A DNA stretch of 64,000 bases from Flavobacterium tegetincola DSM 22377 (GTDB taxonomy: Bacteria; Bacteroidota; Bacteroidia; Flavobacteriales; Flavobacteriaceae), in assembly GCF_000425485.1 (NCBI RefSeq), contig NZ_AUDN01000008.1, positions 232,566-296,565 of the forward strand, in the 5' to 3' direction. The notes beneath the pieces were generated by a model. That model saw only the letters and a list, made by a program, of their open reading frames with translations. It did not search any database and was not told where the DNA came from. This document shows, piece by piece, positions 33,049-41,764 of the stretch; within the stretch, counting starts at the first letter, position 1, and every line of letters starts with the position of its first letter. The position numbers and the translations under genes were made by a program.

Positions 33049-35238
33049 ATGAAATTTTTAAAATTACTCTTACTTTTATTCGTCGTTCAAATGCAGGCCC
33101 AACAAGGCGGAATGTGGATTCCTTCATTATTAGAAGGAATGAACGAAACTGAAATGAAAAACTTAGGCATGAAAATGTCGGCATCTGATATTTACGATGT
33201 CAACAAATCAAGTTTGAAAGATGCTGTTCCTCAATTTAATGGTGGCTGTACTGCCGAAGTTATTTCTTCAAAGGGACTTTTACTAACCAATCATCACTGT
33301 GGTTACAGCCAAATTCAGTCGCACTCTACGGTTGAACACGATTATTTAACCGATGGATTTTGGGCAATGAAAATGGAAGATGAAATTCCAAATAAAGATT
33401 TAGAAGTAACCTTTATTGTCAAAATTGAAGATGTTACCACACAAATTCTAAATGGCGTTGAAGCACTAAATTCTGAAGCAGACAAACAGAAGAAAATTCA
33501 AGAAAACATTTCTAATTTAAACAAATCCTTTGCAAAAGAAAGCTACCAAGGTATTAAGATTAGAACTTTTTTTGAAGGAAATCAGTACATGCTTTTTGTA
33601 ACTGAATCGTACACGGATATCCGATTGGTTGGAGCGCCGCCAAGTTCTATTGGTAAATTTGGTTCAGATACAGACAACTGGGTTTGGCCGAGACATACTG
33701 GGGATTTTTCTTTATTTAGAATTTATGCAGATAAAAATAACCGTCCCGCAGATTATTCAAAAGATAATATTCCTTACACTCCAAAACACTTCCTTCCAGT
33801 ATCGCTTGACGGCGTTTCAGAAGACGATTTTACTTTAGTATTTGGATATCCTGGAAGAACGACAGAGTATTTACCTGCTGTTGCAATTGAGCAAATTGTA
33901 AAAGAAACCAATCCTGCAAAAATTGAAATCCGTGATCGTGCCTTAAAGGTAACTGATGGATTTATGAGAAAAGACAAAGCAATCAAAATTCAATACGCTT
34001 CTAAATATGCAGGAATTGCAAATTATTGGAAAAAATGGATTGGAGAAACACAAGGTTTAATTAAATCTAATGCAGTTCAAATTAAAAGAGATCAAGAAGC
34101 TACTTTTCAACAGAAAATTATCAAAGCAGGCAAACAAGCGGAATATGGAAATTTGCTAGCCGATTTTGAAAAAAATTATGAAGAAATCTTGCCTTATACT
34201 GTAAGTCGTGATTACTTTATGGAAGTAGTTTTGAGAAATACTGAATTGCTAGGTTTAGGGTTTAAATTATACCAACTGGAACAAATTCAAGCCATGAGAG
34301 GCGACCAAGCGCTAATGGACCGAAGAGATAACTTAGTGGACGGTCTAGACGATTTCTACAAAAACTTCAATCTACAAGTGGATGAAAAAGTGTTTGAACA
34401 ATTAATTGATTTGTATTTGAATAAATCGCCTCAACAATTTATTCCTGCTGATTTAAAAAATACCAATATTGCGCAATTAACAGCGTCCGTTTATGGTACT
34501 TCCAAGATGACTACTTATGCAGGTGTAAAAGAATTATTAACTGGCGATTCGCAAACGGTTTTGAAAAACCTGAATAACGACAAGGGATATCAATTGGTAA
34601 AAAGTTTAGGTGAAGCATTTTTGAAAAATGTAAATCCTAAATATGAGCAAATCAATACACAATTAAGTGCGTTGCAGCGAACCTACATGAAAGCACAATT
34701 AGAACTGAATACCGACGCACGTATTTTTCCAGATGCGAATAGTACGCTTCGTGTAACTTACGGAAAAGTAAAAGGCTATGAGCCAAGAGACGCTGTTGCT
34801 TACGAGCCAGTAACTTATTTGGATGGAATTATGGAAAAATACATTCCAAATGATTATGAATTTGACGTATCCCAAAAATTAATTGATTTATATAACGTGA
34901 AAGATTACGGACCCTACGGTGAAAATGGTAAAATGCCTGTTAACTTCATTGGTACAAATCACACTACTGGAGGAAATTCAGGAAGTCCAGCTATTGATGC
35001 GAATGGAAATTTGATCGGTTTGAACTTTGATAGAGTTTGGGAAGGAACAATGAGCGATGTGTATTATGACCCCGCTATCTGTAGAAACATCATGGTTGAT
35101 ATGCGATATGTACTTTTTATCATTGATAAATATGCTGGTGCAAAAAATTTAATTGACGAAATGAAATTAGTACACCCGAAGAAAGGGAAGCAAAGTGCTA
35201 AAAAACAGAAGGTTAAAAATAAAAGAAAAAAGAATTAA
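33049..35238 (+). CDS. S46 family dipeptidyl-peptidase (DPP7/DPP11 type)
   Basis: The 729-residue protein has an N-terminal signal peptide ending near residue 18. The catalytic triad motifs are LTNHHCGY (His82/83), DTDNWVWPRHTGDF (Asp) and TTGGNSGSPA (Ser). In this family the residue after NFD/AFD near the C-terminus sets specificity: Arg gives Asp/Glu preference (DPP11), Gly gives hydrophobic preference (DPP7). Here it reads LNFDRVWEG, so DPP11-like specificity is inferred. It would release dipeptides in the periplasm or at the cell surface. The C-terminus is very Lys-rich, which is unusual. Monocistronic. Confidence 0.93.
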   Translation: MKFLKLLLLLFVVQMQAQQGGMWIPSLLEGMNETEMKNLGMKMSASDIYDVNKSSLKDAVPQFNGGCTAEVISSKGLLLTNHHCGYSQIQSHSTVEHDYLTDGFWAMKMEDEIPNKDLEVTFIVKIEDVTTQILNGVEALNSEADKQKKIQENISNLNKSFAKESYQGIKIRTFFEGNQYMLFVTESYTDIRLVGAPPSSIGKFGSDTDNWVWPRHTGDFSLFRIYADKNNRPADYSKDNIPYTPKHFLPVSLDGVSEDDFTLVFGYPGRTTEYLPAVAIEQIVKETNPAKIEIRDRALKVTDGFMRKDKAIKIQYASKYAGIANYWKKWIGETQGLIKSNAVQIKRDQEATFQQKIIKAGKQAEYGNLLADFEKNYEEILPYTVSRDYFMEVVLRNTELLGLGFKLYQLEQIQAMRGDQALMDRRDNLVDGLDDFYKNFNLQVDEKVFEQLIDLYLNKSPQQFIPADLKNTNIAQLTASVYGTSKMTTYAGVKELLTGDSQTVLKNLNNDKGYQLVKSLGEAFLKNVNPKYEQINTQLSALQRTYMKAQLELNTDARIFPDANSTLRVTYGKVKGYEPRDAVAYEPVTYLDGIMEKYIPNDYEFDVSQKLIDLYNVKDYGPYGENGKMPVNFIGTNHTTGGNSGSPAIDANGNLIGLNFDRVWEGTMSDVYYDPAICRNIMVDMRYVLFIIDKYAGAKNLIDEMKLVHPKKGKQSAKKQKVKNKRKKN

Positions 35239-35365
35239 CTTTATTTAAGTTTTCTTTATGGTTTTGTGTTTTTGGCACAGTAATTGTAAAATGATTATTC
35301 GTTGAAGAGGTATTTATTTTTTTTAAAAAATTTTCCAAAAAAAAATTATCATATCAAAAAATTTA

Positions 35366-35373
35366 TATCTTTG
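35366..35373 (+). promoter_or_regulatory. Putative -7 box for lipoprotein gene
   Basis: TATCTTTG matches TAnnTTTG, 36 bases before the ATG at 35410, in A/T-tract DNA. Confidence 0.5.
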
Positions 35374-35409
35374 CATCGAATTAATAATTAACCTTTTATA
35401 AAAAGTAAG

Positions 35410-35616
35410 ATGAAAAAAGTATTTTTAAGTTTAGCATTAGTAGTAGCATTAAGCGTTTCTTTCGTATCTTGTAAAGATGCAGCAACTGAAGAAACTACAA
35501 CTACAACAGAAGAAACTACAATGGAAGTTCCTGTAGTAGAAGAAACTACAACTACAACTGACGTTGACACAATGGCTGTTGAAACAACTACTGAAACTTC
35601 AACTGAAGTTAAGTAA
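35410..35616 (+). CDS. Small Thr/Glu-rich lipoprotein
   Basis: The 68-residue product has a lipoprotein signal peptide (VSFVSCKD; acylated Cys at residue 21). The mature 48 residues are almost only Thr, Glu and Val in repeats of the type EETTTTTEETT. It is probably an unstructured, acidic, outer-membrane or surface lipoprotein. The reverse strand is open across it only because of the repeats. It has its own promoter and terminator. Confidence 0.85.
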   Translation: MKKVFLSLALVVALSVSFVSCKDAATEETTTTTEETTMEVPVVEETTTTTDVDTMAVETTTETSTEVK

Positions 35617-35635
35617 TTCACAGTTACAGAAAATT

Positions 35636-35664
35636 AAGCCTCACTTTTAGTGAGGCTTTTTTTA
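35636..35664 (+). terminator. Rho-independent terminator of lipoprotein gene
   Basis: The stem AAGCCTCACT / AGTGAGGCTT is followed by seven T residues. Confidence 0.9.
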
Positions 35665-35684
35665 TGCCTTTATATTTTATTTTT

Positions 35685-36029
35685 CTAATCTATAAAAACA
35701 GGCGCGCCAGAAAAATCTAATATTTCAGCTTTAGAAACATACAAAGCCACTTCTGCAATTCCTTTTGCCAAACGAAGCTCCGTATTGAATTTTCTACTTT
35801 TAGCCAATTCCTTATCACCTATCATTAGCTTGTAGAAAAAAGTGCCGTTAGAGGCCTTAAATTTTAAACATTGGGCTACATGTGCATTTTCCTTTATCAG
35901 ATCAATATCTTCCTCACAATACATCTTTAACTCATACGATTTACTACTAAACACAATTTTCCCTTTTCGCGACGTGTAGACAAATTTATATTCATCATTG
36001 TGTTTTTTAGATATAACAAAGGCACCCAT
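35685..36029 (-). CDS. DUF1508 (YegP-like) protein
   Basis: The 114-residue protein contains two related strands-and-helix units, the second starting at YKLMIGDKELAKSRKFNT, typical of YegP/DUF1508 proteins which usually occur as tandem repeats of about 50 residues. No catalytic residues are known. It has no signal peptide and is probably cytosolic. It is a single gene convergent with the lipoprotein gene. Confidence 0.85.
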   Translation of the reverse strand: MGAFVISKKHNDEYKFVYTSRKGKIVFSSKSYELKMYCEEDIDLIKENAHVAQCLKFKASNGTFFYKLMIGDKELAKSRKFNTELRLAKGIAEVALYVSKAEILDFSGAPVFID

Positions 36030-36103
36030 ATTTATTTTATCAGTTTAAGAATTATTCAGGACATGAAGGTGAAAAAGAATTTTCAATTTACAGCATAAAA
36101 AAA

Positions 36104-36140
36104 CCCGTAATTTTTATTACGAGCTTGCACTGGAGCGGCT
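36104..36140 (-). repeat. Remnant of tRNA 3' end plus terminator hairpin
   Basis: Read on the minus strand, GGAGCCGCTCCAGTGCAAGC followed by TCGTAATAAAAATTACGGG and a T run resembles the 3' end and terminator of the nearby tRNA-Leu. The rest of a tRNA is missing. Confidence 0.45.
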
Positions 36141-36182
36141 CCAAAAACGGAACCAATATGACTGTAGCTTATTTTCATAATC

Positions 36183-36214
36183 AAAAAAAAAGCTCGTAAT
36201 TTTCATTACGAGCT
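36183..36214 (-). terminator. Terminator of tRNA-Leu
   Basis: On the minus strand AGCTCGTAAT / ATTACGAGCT forms a stem followed by a long T run (the A run at 36183-36190), just after the tRNA. Confidence 0.85.
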
Positions 36215-36218
36215 TTTG

Positions 36219-36304
36219 TACTCAGAGCGGGACTTGAACCCGCACGAACATTGCTGTTCACTGGATTTTAAGTCCAGCGTGTCTACCAATTTCACCATCC
36301 GAGC
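36219..36304 (-). tRNA. tRNA-Leu (anticodon UAA)
   Basis: The 86-base minus-strand sequence folds as a class II tRNA: 5' GCTCGGA pairs with 3' TCTGAGT, the anticodon arm is CTGGA-CTTAAAA-TCCAG with anticodon TAA, a long variable arm follows, and the T-arm is GCGGGTTCAAGTCCCGC. CCA is not encoded. A terminator hairpin follows. Confidence 0.95.
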
Positions 36305-36426
36305 GATTTACTGTTTTGTTGAACGTTATTCTTTACTATTATAAAGACATTCATCAACCTTGTAATTTACTTCGGCACAAATATAACTAAAAAAATCATA
36401 TCCACAACCTCAATATTTATGGTTTG

Positions 36427-36499
36427 AGCGAAAAACGGGGCTCGAACCCGCGACCTCGACCTTGGCAAGGTCGCGCTCTACCAACTGAGCTATTTTCGC
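36427..36499 (-). tRNA. tRNA-Gly (anticodon GCC)
   Basis: The 73-base minus-strand sequence has acceptor GCGAAAA / TTTTCGC, D-arm AGCTCAGTTGGTAGAGC, an anticodon loop TTGCCAA with anticodon GCC, and the T-arm GCGGGTTCGAGCCCCGT. CCA is not encoded. It is co-directional with tRNA-Leu 122 bases downstream. Confidence 0.96.
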
Positions 36500-36653
36500 A
36501 TTTCAAAATCTTAAAGAACAGCGCCACTATTACTGTGTTGCGGGTGCAAATGTAGGACTTTTATTTACTTACACAAACCTTTTTCTGAATTATTTTTAAT
36601 GAAATTTATAACAATCTGAAAACGTAGTTTTTAAAAATTAAATTTTAACAAAC

Positions 36654-39260
36654 TTATTTTTTAATCAGCATTCTTTTGATTTCATTCAACTTCATTAAGG
36701 CTTCTACCGGTGTCAAAGTATTGATGTCGATGTTCAAAATTTCTTCTTTTATTTCTTCTAACAAAGGATCATCCAAGTTAAAAAAGCTCATTTGCATTTC
36801 TTGCGATTCATTTTTAACACCATCCAAAGCGTCCGACGAATGATTTTTTTCCAGTTTCTTTAAAATCTTTTGAGCTCGAAGAATAACCGTTTGCGGCATT
36901 CCCGCCATCTTTGCTACATGAATTCCAAAACTATGAGCACTTCCGCCCTTCACCAATTTTCGAAGAAAAAGCACATTGTCCTTTAATTCCTTGACTGATA
37001 CATTATGATTTTGGATGCGTCCAAAAATATCCGTCATTTCATTTAGTTCATGATAATGCGTGGCAAATAATGTTTTTGGTTTTGATGGATGTTCGTGCAA
37101 GTACTCCGCAATTGCCCATGCTATCGATATTCCATCATAAGTACTTGTTCCTCGACCGATCTCATCTAGAAGCACTAAACTTCTATCAGATATATTATTC
37201 AAGATGGAAGCCGTCTCATTCATTTCCACCATAAAAGTAGATTCTCCCATAGAAATATTATCCGAAGCGCCTACCCTAGTAAATATTTTATCCACCACAC
37301 CCATTCGTACCGATTCCGCTGGAACAAAGCAACCCATTTGCGCAAGTAAAACAATTAATGCCGTTTGCCTTAAAATAGCTGATTTTCCCGACATATTGGG
37401 TCCGGTAATCATAATCAACTGTTGTGTTTCGCGGTCCAAAAACAAATCATTTGCGATGTAAGGTGTTCCAATAGGCAACTGCTTTTCAATAACAGGATGG
37501 CGACCATTTTTAATTTCCAATTCAAAACTATCGTCCAAATCTGGACACACATATTTATTTTCAATTGCCAGTTGCGTAAACGAAGTCAAACAGTCCAACT
37601 GTGCAATTAAACTCGCATTCAGTTGAACGGGCTTTATATAAGTAGCAATCCAAACTACCAACTGTTCAAAAAGCTCCGACTCCAACTTCTGAATTTTCTC
37701 TTCCGCTCCAAGAATCTTTGTTTCATACTCTTTTAGCTCTTCAGTAATGTAGCGTTCGGCATTGACCAAGGTTTGCTTTCTGCTCCATTCTGCAGGAACC
37801 TTATCTTTGTGACTGTTTCTAACTTCAATGTAATATCCAAAGACATTATTAAAGGCAATCTTCAATGAAGAAATCCCCGTTCGTTCCGATTCTCTTTTTT
37901 CAATTCCGTCTAAAAAATCTTTTCCAGAGGTTGATATTGCACGTAAATCATCTAATTCTGCACTAACTCCTTTTGCAATTGCATTTCCTTTGGCCAAAGC
38001 AACAGGAGCGTCTTGATTTAAAGTGATTTTAATTTTCTCTCGAAGCAAATCACAACTGTGCAAGCTGTCTCCAATAATTTTAACCGCTTCATTCTTGCTT
38101 TCCAACGCGATTTTCTTAATCGGAATAATAGCGTCCAACGAGTCTTTTAAGTAAACAATTTCTCGTGGACTTACTTTTCCTGCCGCAATTTTAGAAATCA
38201 ATCGTTCCAAATCCGAAATTTGCTTGATCTGGTATTGAATATTTTTGAGCAAATCTTTATTTTCCTTCAAATAAGTAACCACTTGATGCCTTTTCTGAAT
38301 CGCTTTCATGTCTTTTAAAGGCAAAGCTAACCACCGTTTCAACAAGCGACTTCCCATTGGTGAGATGGTTTTATCTATAACGTCCAAAAGCGTTACGGCA
38401 TTTGGATTATAACTGTGATACAATTCTAAATTCCGAATCGTGAACCGGTCCATCCAAACATAAGCATCTTCCGCAATACGTTGTAAAATAGAAATATGTT
38501 GAATTTTATTGTGCTGCGTTTCTGACAAATAAAATAAGGCGGCACCCGAAGCAATAATCCCTTCCTGCAAATCTTCCACACCAAAACCCTTCAATGAATT
38601 GGTTTTAAAATGATTGGTCAATAATTCAAATGCATATTCTTCTCTATAAATCCAATCTTCTAAATAAAACACATGAAAATCTTCTCCAAAAGCATTTTTA
38701 AAATCTGATTTATTCACTTTTGGAACCAAAACCTCGCTTGGGTTAAAGTTCTGCAATAATTTATCAATGTATTCTTCATTGCCTTGTGCTGTAAGAAACT
38801 CACCTGTAGAAACATCTAAAAAGGCGACTCCAACATTTTTTTTGCCAAAATATATTGATGCTAGAAAGTTGTTTGATTTGGAATGCAACACTTCATCGTT
38901 CATGGAAACACCTGGTGTCACTAACTCTGTAACACCACGCTTGACGATGGTTTTGGTCATTTTTGGATCTTCCAACTGATCGCAAATGGCTACTCGAAGT
39001 CCCGCTTTTACCAATTTTGGCAAATACGTATTTAAAGAATGATGCGGAAAACCAGCCAATGCAGTTTCACTTGGCGAACCGGCACTTCTTTTGGTAAGCA
39101 CAATTCCCAATATTTTTGAAGCCCGAACCGCGTCTTCTCCAAAAGTTTCATAAAAATCGCCCACACGAAAAAGCAAGCATGCGTCAGGATATTTTACTTT
39201 AATATCATTGTATTGCTTCATTAACGGCGTTTCTTTAACTTCTTTCTTTGGTGATTTCAA
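36654..39260 (-). CDS. mutS: DNA mismatch repair protein MutS
   Basis: The 868-residue protein has the mismatch-binding Phe-x-Glu motif near the N-terminus ([11 protein letters not shown]), the lever and clamp regions, and the C-terminal ATPase with Walker [15 protein letters not shown], Walker [17 protein letters not shown] and ATHYHEL. It recognises base mismatches and starts repair with MutL. Full length for MutS1. The gene lies downstream of nothing obvious on its strand and is followed by the tRNA-Gly and tRNA-Leu genes. Confidence 0.97.
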   Translation of the reverse strand: MKSPKKEVKETPLMKQYNDIKVKYPDACLLFRVGDFYETFGEDAVRASKILGIVLTKRSAGSPSETALAGFPHHSLNTYLPKLVKAGLRVAICDQLEDPKMTKTIVKRGVTELVTPGVSMNDEVLHSKSNNFLASIYFGKKNVGVAFLDVSTGEFLTAQGNEEYIDKLLQNFNPSEVLVPKVNKSDFKNAFGEDFHVFYLEDWIYREEYAFELLTNHFKTNSLKGFGVEDLQEGIIASGAALFYLSETQHNKIQHISILQRIAEDAYVWMDRFTIRNLELYHSYNPNAVTLLDVIDKTISPMGSRLLKRWLALPLKDMKAIQKRHQVVTYLKENKDLLKNIQYQIKQISDLERLISKIAAGKVSPREIVYLKDSLDAIIPIKKIALESKNEAVKIIGDSLHSCDLLREKIKITLNQDAPVALAKGNAIAKGVSAELDDLRAISTSGKDFLDGIEKRESERTGISSLKIAFNNVFGYYIEVRNSHKDKVPAEWSRKQTLVNAERYITEELKEYETKILGAEEKIQKLESELFEQLVVWIATYIKPVQLNASLIAQLDCLTSFTQLAIENKYVCPDLDDSFELEIKNGRHPVIEKQLPIGTPYIANDLFLDRETQQLIMITGPNMSGKSAILRQTALIVLLAQMGCFVPAESVRMGVVDKIFTRVGASDNISMGESTFMVEMNETASILNNISDRSLVLLDEIGRGTSTYDGISIAWAIAEYLHEHPSKPKTLFATHYHELNEMTDIFGRIQNHNVSVKELKDNVLFLRKLVKGGSAHSFGIHVAKMAGMPQTVILRAQKILKKLEKNHSSDALDGVKNESQEMQMSFFNLDDPLLEEIKEEILNIDINTLTPVEALMKLNEIKRMLIKK

Positions 39261-39390
39261 TGCGTTTACTATTTATTTTAGGACAATATATCAGTGAGCG
39301 AATTTAAAAATTTTATACCTGATTACCGCTACTCAAAAAATTTTAATTCAATTTTAAGAAAACAATGTCCTCAATATCATTCTATTTATA

Positions 39391-39398
39391 TAAATTTG
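39391..39398 (+). promoter_or_regulatory. Putative -7 box for DUF1573 gene
   Basis: TAAATTTG matches the -7 consensus, 31 bases before the ATG at 39429. Confidence 0.5.
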
Positions 39399-39428
39399 TC
39401 ATTATCAAACTATAAAAATCATATTACA

Positions 39429-39893
39429 ATGAAAAAAGGTATATTATTATTTTCAGCAGTGGCGCTTTTGACATTCTCTGGATCTTTTGCTCAACAAACT
39501 TCTAAAAAAGCACCTAAAGCAAAAGTTTCTAAAGTTGTAGCTCCAACAGTACAAGGAGCTGGAATTAATTTCGTTAACGATGTAATGGATTACGGAACTA
39601 TTGAATTAAAATCGGATGGTGCTCGTGAATTTGTTTTCACAAATAACGGTACACAACCTTTAATTATCACTAACGCACAAGGATCTTGTGGATGTACAGT
39701 TCCAACTTGGCCAAAAGCGCCAATCGCTCCAGGTGCTACAGCTGTTATTGGTGTAAAATACGATACAAATCGTCCAGGTCCATTTACTAAAACAATTACT
39801 TTAACAAGTAATTCAACTACAACTCCTTCAAAACTTTTAACTATTAAAGGAAATGTTTTGCCTCAGCCAGCCGCTGCAGCAGTAAAAAGCTAG
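39429..39893 (+). CDS. DUF1573 domain-containing secreted protein
   Basis: The ATG at 39429 follows a -7 box and opens a clear signal peptide (cleavage near SFAQ, residue 21), giving 154 residues; a longer GTG-started frame from 39294 is not credible. The DUF1573 core is MDYGTIELKSDGAREFVFTNNGTQPLIITNAQGSCGCTVP, with the conserved CGC motif, followed by an Ig-like beta-sandwich ending LTIKGNV. Function is unknown; family members are abundant periplasmic or surface proteins in Bacteroidota. Confidence 0.93.
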   Translation: MKKGILLFSAVALLTFSGSFAQQTSKKAPKAKVSKVVAPTVQGAGINFVNDVMDYGTIELKSDGAREFVFTNNGTQPLIITNAQGSCGCTVPTWPKAPIAPGATAVIGVKYDTNRPGPFTKTITLTSNSTTTPSKLLTIKGNVLPQPAAAAVKS

Positions 39894-39914
39894 TTTACAC
39901 TTCATATAGATTTC

Positions 39915-39945
39915 AAAGCTTCCTCACGAGGAAGCTTTTTTTTTT
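39915..39945 (+). terminator. Rho-independent terminator of DUF1573 gene
   Basis: The stem AAAGCTTCCTC / GAGGAAGCTTT is followed by a run of T. Confidence 0.9.
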
Positions 39946-39965
39946 GCACAATCAAATACCCAATC

Positions 39966-40496
39966 ATGAGAAAATTAGAAAACAGCGAACTGGATCGCAA
40001 AACGGTTGAAGATTTTAAAACTGCCGATAAAACGCCAATAATTATTGTAATGGACGACATTCGGAGTTTGCACAATATTGGTTCGGTTTTCAGAACGTCT
40101 GATGCTTTTTTAATAGAAAAAATATATTTGTGTGGCATTACCGCAACACCACCTCACAAAGAAATTCAGAAAACCGCGCTTGGAGCAACAGAGACGGTCG
40201 CTTGGGAACATCAAAAAAATGTAACTGATGTAATTCAAAATTTGCAAGCAGAAAACGTAATTGTTTTGGCCATTGAGCAAGTGGAACAAGCTATTTTATT
40301 AGACAATTTTCAGGTGGATGCTACTAAAAAATATGCTCTCGTTTTTGGAAACGAAGTATACGGCGTTTCTCAGGAAGCAGTTGCGTTGTGTGACGGTTGT
40401 ATTGAAATACCGCAATTGGGAACAAAACATTCGCTCAATATCGCTGTAAGTGCCGGAATTGTAGTTTGGGATTTATTCAAGCAATTAAAAGCTTAA
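39966..40496 (+). CDS. SpoU/TrmH family RNA methyltransferase
   Basis: The 176-residue SPOUT protein shows the three motifs of the SpoU family: DDIRSLHNIGSVFRTSDAF (motif 1), ALVFGNEVYGVS (motif 2) and EIPQLGTKHSLNIAVSAGIVVW (motif 3, with the knot). It 2'-O-methylates a ribose in tRNA or rRNA; the target cannot be read from sequence. It lacks an extra N-terminal RNA-binding domain, as in short TrmH/TrmL forms. It converges with the folK-dNK gene with a four-base overlap of ends. Confidence 0.93.
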   Translation: MRKLENSELDRKTVEDFKTADKTPIIIVMDDIRSLHNIGSVFRTSDAFLIEKIYLCGITATPPHKEIQKTALGATETVAWEHQKNVTDVIQNLQAENVIVLAIEQVEQAILLDNFQVDATKKYALVFGNEVYGVSQEAVALCDGCIEIPQLGTKHSLNIAVSAGIVVWDLFKQLKA

Positions 40497-41632
40497 TGTG
40501 CGGCAAGCGCTCGGTCTATTTCCTCAAGAATATAAATATAATCCGATTGATTTTTTACAAAATCGCGATCGGAAACATCTAATACCAAAATATTCAGATC
40601 AGGGTGCGTTTTGATAAAGTCAAAATAACCCTGATTTATTTTATCCAAATAATCCGAAGGAATTTCTTGCTCATAACTTCTTCCCCGTTTTTTGATGTTC
40701 TGCAAGAGACGTTCTGTATTTTGGTACAAATAAATATATAAATCCGGTTTAGGAATTTCCTTATATATAATTTCAAACAACTTCCGATACAATCTAAATT
40801 CATCTTCAGTAACAGTTACTTTTGCAAAAATAAGCGACTTGAAAATATGATAATCAGCTACGATGAAATCTTTAAACAGATCCAGTTGTGCCAGATCATC
40901 AGAAATTTGTTGGTAGCGATCGGCCAGGAAAGACATTTCCAACGGAAATGCATACCGTGCTTGATCCTTGTAAAATTTTGGAAGAAAAGGATTGTCTGCA
41001 AAACGTTCTAAAATTTTCTTCGCATTAAAATCCGCAGCTATTTTGTGTGCCAAAGTTGTTTTCCCTGCACCAATATTTCCTTCCACAGCGATGAAACTGT
41101 AGTTGTTAATTCGTGTATTCTTAAACGGATTTTCCAAAACGGCTACCGCTTTGCAATCGGATACATCCACACAATCTGCAATAAGTTCTGCTACAGTTTT
41201 ATGCAAAATAGGATGTACAAATTCTGTTTCCAAATCCTTCATGGGCAATAACACAAATCGTCTGTTTTCCATCTGAACATGCGGAATTTGCAAAGTATTG
41301 GTTTGCAAAATCTCGTTGTTACAATTGATAATGTCAATATCTATTGGCCTTGCTTTATATCCTTTTTCATCGGTTCGAATTCTACCAAACTCTTTCTCTA
41401 TTTTCAAAATGGCTGTTAAAACTTTGGAAGGCGATTTTGAAGTATGCACTAAAATGGCACAATTGTAAAACGGCTCACTTTCAAAACCCCATGAAGGCGA
41501 CTCGTATAATCTTGAAACTGAAATTACCGTTGCCACTTTCCTGTTGATTGCATTAATCGCTTGTTGAATCAGATCTTTTCTATCGCCTTGATTACTTCCA
41601 ATTGATAATACTATTTTATTTTGCTCCTCCAT
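40493..41632 (-). CDS. folK: Fused FolK (HPPK) and deoxynucleoside kinase
   Basis: From the ATG at 41632 the protein has 379 residues. Residues 1-135 are HPPK, with IGSNQGDR and the signature RPIDIDII (95-102), making the pyrophosphorylated pterin for folate. Residues 178-379 are a deoxynucleoside kinase of the dAK/dGK type with P-loop EGNIGAGKTT (184-193), the ERF motif after it, DRY in the middle and the lid RGRSYE. The kinase salvages deoxynucleosides, probably deoxyadenosine. Both active sites look intact. The fusion is known in some flavobacteria. An upstream ATG at 41656 is less likely. Confidence 0.93.
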   Translation of the reverse strand: MEEQNKIVLSIGSNQGDRKDLIQQAINAINRKVATVISVSRLYESPSWGFESEPFYNCAILVHTSKSPSKVLTAILKIEKEFGRIRTDEKGYKARPIDIDIINCNNEILQTNTLQIPHVQMENRRFVLLPMKDLETEFVHPILHKTVAELIADCVDVSDCKAVAVLENPFKNTRINNYSFIAVEGNIGAGKTTLAHKIAADFNAKKILERFADNPFLPKFYKDQARYAFPLEMSFLADRYQQISDDLAQLDLFKDFIVADYHIFKSLIFAKVTVTEDEFRLYRKLFEIIYKEIPKPDLYIYLYQNTERLLQNIKKRGRSYEQEIPSDYLDKINQGYFDFIKTHPDLNILVLDVSDRDFVKNQSDYIYILEEIDRALAAH

Positions 41633-41764
41633 AGACTGCAAATTTAAGTAAAACATTTTCTAAAAAAAGTAAAAGAAGTACTCCTGAATTGATTTTTAAA
41701 ATATTCAAATGAAACTGTAACAAATCGACAGGATAAACGTCTTATTAGGCAAAAGAAATAGGAT

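Noticed and set aside
35388..35621. Minus-strand Val/Ser-rich frame opposite the lipoprotein gene
   Set aside because: It is the shadow of the Thr/Glu repeats; the plus strand has signal peptide, lipobox, promoter and terminator.
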